NCBI GenBank assembly: GCA_021399445.1
Contig: JAJTUQ010000014.1
Location: forward strand, 1 to 64,000
Direction of reading: 5' to 3'
DNA length: 64,000 bases
Source: Xylogone sp. PMI_703
Taxonomy: Eukaryota; Ascomycota; Leotiomycetes
Below the pieces are notes generated by a model. The model was given only the letters and a program-made list of their open reading frames with translations, was not told the origin of the DNA and ran no database searches. Position numbers and translations under genes: made by a program. Each line of letters opens with the position of its first letter. The first letter of the stretch is position 1. Positions 61,311 to 64,000 of the stretch are shown one piece after another.

Positions 61311-61773
61311 AATAGTTATAATTATTTCGGGTCACTAGAATATATAGTAGTTAAAGCTTGTAAAATTTCGACTATCTGTCAGACATTCTCTGTTCTAACC
61401 TATTTTCAATCTAGCATAATCTTTTTACTACTGTATACAGTTATTAGTATTTAGGTGATTAGTTATTTCGGTTTATTATAAAATAATTTACTTTACATCG
61501 CGATACTCGACATTTGTGGAGGATTATTAGGTACAAGAGAAAAGTCTTGGTTATTTACGGATTATGGACTACAGAATAAGGATAAGATAAGTGATGGACA
61601 AGTATTACAGATCAGAAAATATAATTTTAAAGAATAATATTTAGATTACTGAGAATATTACTGTATAAGGCTTAGTACTGAGTTTAGACATTGTTAGATT
61701 ATGTTTAACAGATCTTTAATAACTACTTATGAGATTTTCTTCCGGCGTAAATGAACATTATTATCGTTATCAT
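61311..61773. other. Unassigned AT-rich sequence between pogo and a C copy
   Basis: No gene or repeat family recognised. The C-type LTR begins abruptly at about 61,774. Confidence 0.4.
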
Positions 61774-62009
61774 AAAAAAGATATATTGTAAATCAATTAA
61801 GTTAAGTACAAAACTTTTATTTATTTGTAAATTATTTATTTTATATAATAATCATAGTTTTTAGAGTTATAAGACTTTAGAGAACTCTTGAAATCTTGGA
61901 GTCATTAGAGTTAAATAAACTTTCAGGACTTTATTATATAATAACTAGGTCTATAAAAACATAAACTTCAAGAAAATTCTTTATTCTTAAGAATTACTTT
62001 CTTAAGACA
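61774..62009 (-). repeat. LTR of family C, truncated
   Basis: This is the reverse complement of the 5' two-thirds of LTR C. It ends on the + strand with CTTAAGACA (62,001-62,009), giving the less RIP-altered start TGTCTTAAG for this family. Its other end is missing. Confidence 0.65.
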
Positions 62010-63777
62010 TTATTAGTCTTGAGAATAAGTTTTTAAGAATTATTTTATCCTAAAATCTCTGAGTTTTTAAGATTTTGGTAATAATTTAATTATTATATAA
62101 CTAAGATCTGAATAATAACTTAGTTATTTATATATAACCTAGTTAATTTATAATATTATTTTCTTCTTAAATTAATGTTATCTTATTACTTAAAGATAAT
62201 CAATAAGAAATTTTATTATTAATTAATTTCTCCTTTTTATTTATTATATTTTCTAAACATAAATCTTTTTCTTTTATTCTTAATCTTAAGGTTAAAAAAT
62301 ATAAGTTTTTTTTGTTTATATTTTAATGTAAGAAAAAAGAATATCTTTATTTGATTTTCTTAATAAAGAAATTTCTTTTTGTTAAAAAAATAATTCTTTA
62401 TTTGTTTTAAGGAAAAAAAAGTTATAAATAACTTTATTAATTCCTTGAAATCAACTAAATATTCTGAATATATTTATTATAGATATATTTATAATATTTT
62501 TATAATATACTAAAAGATTTAAATTTTATTACTTTAAAATGTTAAAAGTTAGTGTTACGAACCTAAGTCTCCACCTAGGTCCTACAGCGGGTATAGGTAT
62601 ATACTAGGTCATAAGGGGTTGGTGAGAGCTCGGGGATCAGTGTAATATAGTATATGATCATAACTACAATTGTATGGGTAACAATTTGTATTGTAAGTTA
62701 AGCACGAGGCTCCTATCTACTGAGAACTACATAAGTTTATATAGACTATGAATTATGCTGGATCATCTGGATCCTCTGGATCCTCGCAATGATCCCAATG
62801 ATCCCAATGATCCAATCACGTGACCTCGGATTACTGTCGGGTTCTCTGTGTAGCTTCGCTACCGAGCCTCAGGCCCAACATCATCCTTGTAGGTTCGTGA
62901 CAGTTAGAAAAAAAGGAAAAAATTATTATAATGAAAATCTTACAACTATAAAAACAAAAACAAATGTTGAAAAAGTATAAAGATGAGTTAGTCTGACGAG
63001 GACTAAAGTTCTTAGACAAATTTAATATAATAAAAAAGAAAGAAAAAATAGAACAAAAGAAAAGAAAGTATTATGATTAATAAAAAAAAGCTCAAACAAA
63101 GATAAGTTCTTTTAATACTTTCTTCTCTGAGATTAATTTATTTATTTATATTAATATTCTGTTTAATAAAATCTAGTTAACTTTATCTGTTTATATTTCT
63201 CCAGAAACTTATTAGAATTAGTAAAATATTCTTTTAGTTCTTATATATTTAACTATTTATACTTTTCTTATTTCTTTTATTTAATTAAATAATATTTTTT
63301 TATTAACTTATTATTTAAGATTTCTTTAATTTTTTATTTTTTATTTAAATTTTACTTTAATTTTAAATCTAAAATTAATAATAATCCTAGTAATACTTTT
63401 TCTAATATAATTATATAAAATATAAAATATATTTATATAATATTAAAAAGTTTTAGTTTATATATCAGATTTCTCAGTTTCTTTTTGATTTTGTATAAGT
63501 TAATCTTTTTCTAGTTTAATTTATCGTTTAATCTTATTGTTTTAATAAATTTACGAATAATATAAACTTTATCTCTTTTTTTAAGTTCAGGTTTTATATT
63601 ATGTTTTTTATTATAGTATTTTTATTATATATTTTTGCATAAACTTAATATTATATTTTAAATAATTATAAATTTTTTTTAACTTGTCTATTTATTGTTT
63701 AACTATTTTAAAAATGTTTTTTATTTCTGTTTTTATAAAATAAGTTTAGACTTTATAATTATAATTTATAAAAAAAG
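62010..63777 (-). mobile_element. Reverse copy of element C, 3' part of the internal region
   Basis: Without its solo LTR this piece is collinear with element C as reassembled (48,583-49,053, 40,556-40,689, up to 33,3xx) and with element B 41,400-43,130. It holds the pol C-terminal region and 3' non-coding region. It provides the pre-insertion sequence for the A, B and D insertion sites. It is cut at 63,777 by LTR B. The ORF at 62,789-62,980 is a chance frame across the LTR. Confidence 0.75.
62553..62902 (-). repeat. Solo LTR of family A (350 bp)
   Basis: Runs TGTTACGAACCTAAG to TTCGTGACA on the + strand and is flanked by perfect GTTAG duplications (62,548-62,552 and 62,903-62,907). It has kept much GC and a CACGTG at 62,817-62,822, next to a triplicated GATCCCAAT-type repeat, so it is a recent insertion. 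Confidence 0.9.
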
Positions 63778-64000
63778 TGTTACAACTCCGTAAGGTTGTG
63801 ACAAGTGGCCTGATTATATGGCCTTTATAACTGTCACTTTAGTTAAATAAGTATAAGTTAAAATAGTTACCAGGGACCTTGTTATAGTATCGTTAGTATT
63901 ATCGTATAATTAGTATTAGCGAAAAGATAGTACAAGTTCAACATTAATACTATAAAAAGAGTTGTACAAACTAGGGAATAATATTACTAAAAATATAATA
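63778..64000 (+). repeat. LTR family B, 5' part, runs off the window
   Basis: Begins TGTTACAACTCCG, then AAGGTTGTGACAAGTGGCC and the AGCGAAAAGATAGTACAAG core. It interrupts the integrase region of the reverse C copy. Whether it is a solo LTR or a full element cannot be told. Confidence 0.75.

Noticed and set aside
1..64000. LTRs in opposite orientation on both sides of internal pol sequence (1-276 with 3,118; 28,268 with 40,690; 42,537 with 47,932) suggesting a new class of element with long inverted repeats
   Set aside because: Target duplications show that these are solo LTRs or ends of other nested elements. Each retrotransposon has direct LTRs once nesting is resolved.

Overview
The window looks like nuclear DNA of a filamentous ascomycete (Pezizomycotina). 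The evidence is short GT...AG introns of about 50-210 nt, a Zn2Cys6 regulator, an SREBP-type bHLH regulator, a fungal SET gene, and very AT-rich blocks made of transposons broken by C-to-T and G-to-A changes. That last pattern is typical of repeat-induced point mutation (RIP), so this is a 'two-speed' genome of GC-balanced gene islands between AT-rich transposon blocks.

Layout. 1-7.72 kb: a reverse-strand Ty3/gypsy copy. Its 5' LTR is interrupted by a Mutator-like element (MULE; 77-bp TIRs, 9-bp target duplication) and by a solo LTR. 7.7-13.8 kb: a relic-rich island with the C-terminal half of an MFS transporter, hAT and piggyBac transposase relics, an F-box relic, a SET-domain gene with a probable C-terminal frameshift, and a beta-propeller pseudogene. 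13.8-17.3 kb: two AT-rich blocks around a possible small spliced Cys-rich gene. 17.3-27.3 kb: an mRNA capping enzyme (guanylyltransferase) pseudogene, about 4 kb of unresolved sequence, and two well-supported intact genes: an SREBP-like bHLH factor (3 exons) and a Gre2-like extended SDR (2 exons).

27.35-54.16 kb: a nested transposon cluster. Element C (27,935-49,389, + strand) is split by element A (33,665-40,555, + strand, TSD ATCTG) and element B (40,690-48,582, - strand, TSD TTATA). B carries solo LTR D (41,992-42,537, TSD TATAC). The insertion sites were read from matching target duplications, and the empty B site can be seen in a second copy of C at 62 kb. The cluster continues into a Fot1/pogo-type element on the reverse strand.

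54.2-59.15 kb: a second gene island with an unrecognised ORF, a small conserved two-exon gene on the - strand, and an intact three-exon Zn2Cys6 regulator. The last two are divergent and share about 0.66 kb of upstream DNA. 59.16-61.31 kb: a second pogo-like element with subterminal repeats, its transposase RIP-broken. 61.3-64 kb: a truncated reverse copy of C carrying a solo LTR of family A (TSD GTTAG) and cut by another LTR of family B.

I see no gene cluster acting in one pathway and no CRISPR, rRNA or tRNA. Intact genes I would trust are SET (shortened), bHLH, SDR, the 128-aa conserved protein and the Zn2Cys6 factor. Most of the rest is transposon or relic.
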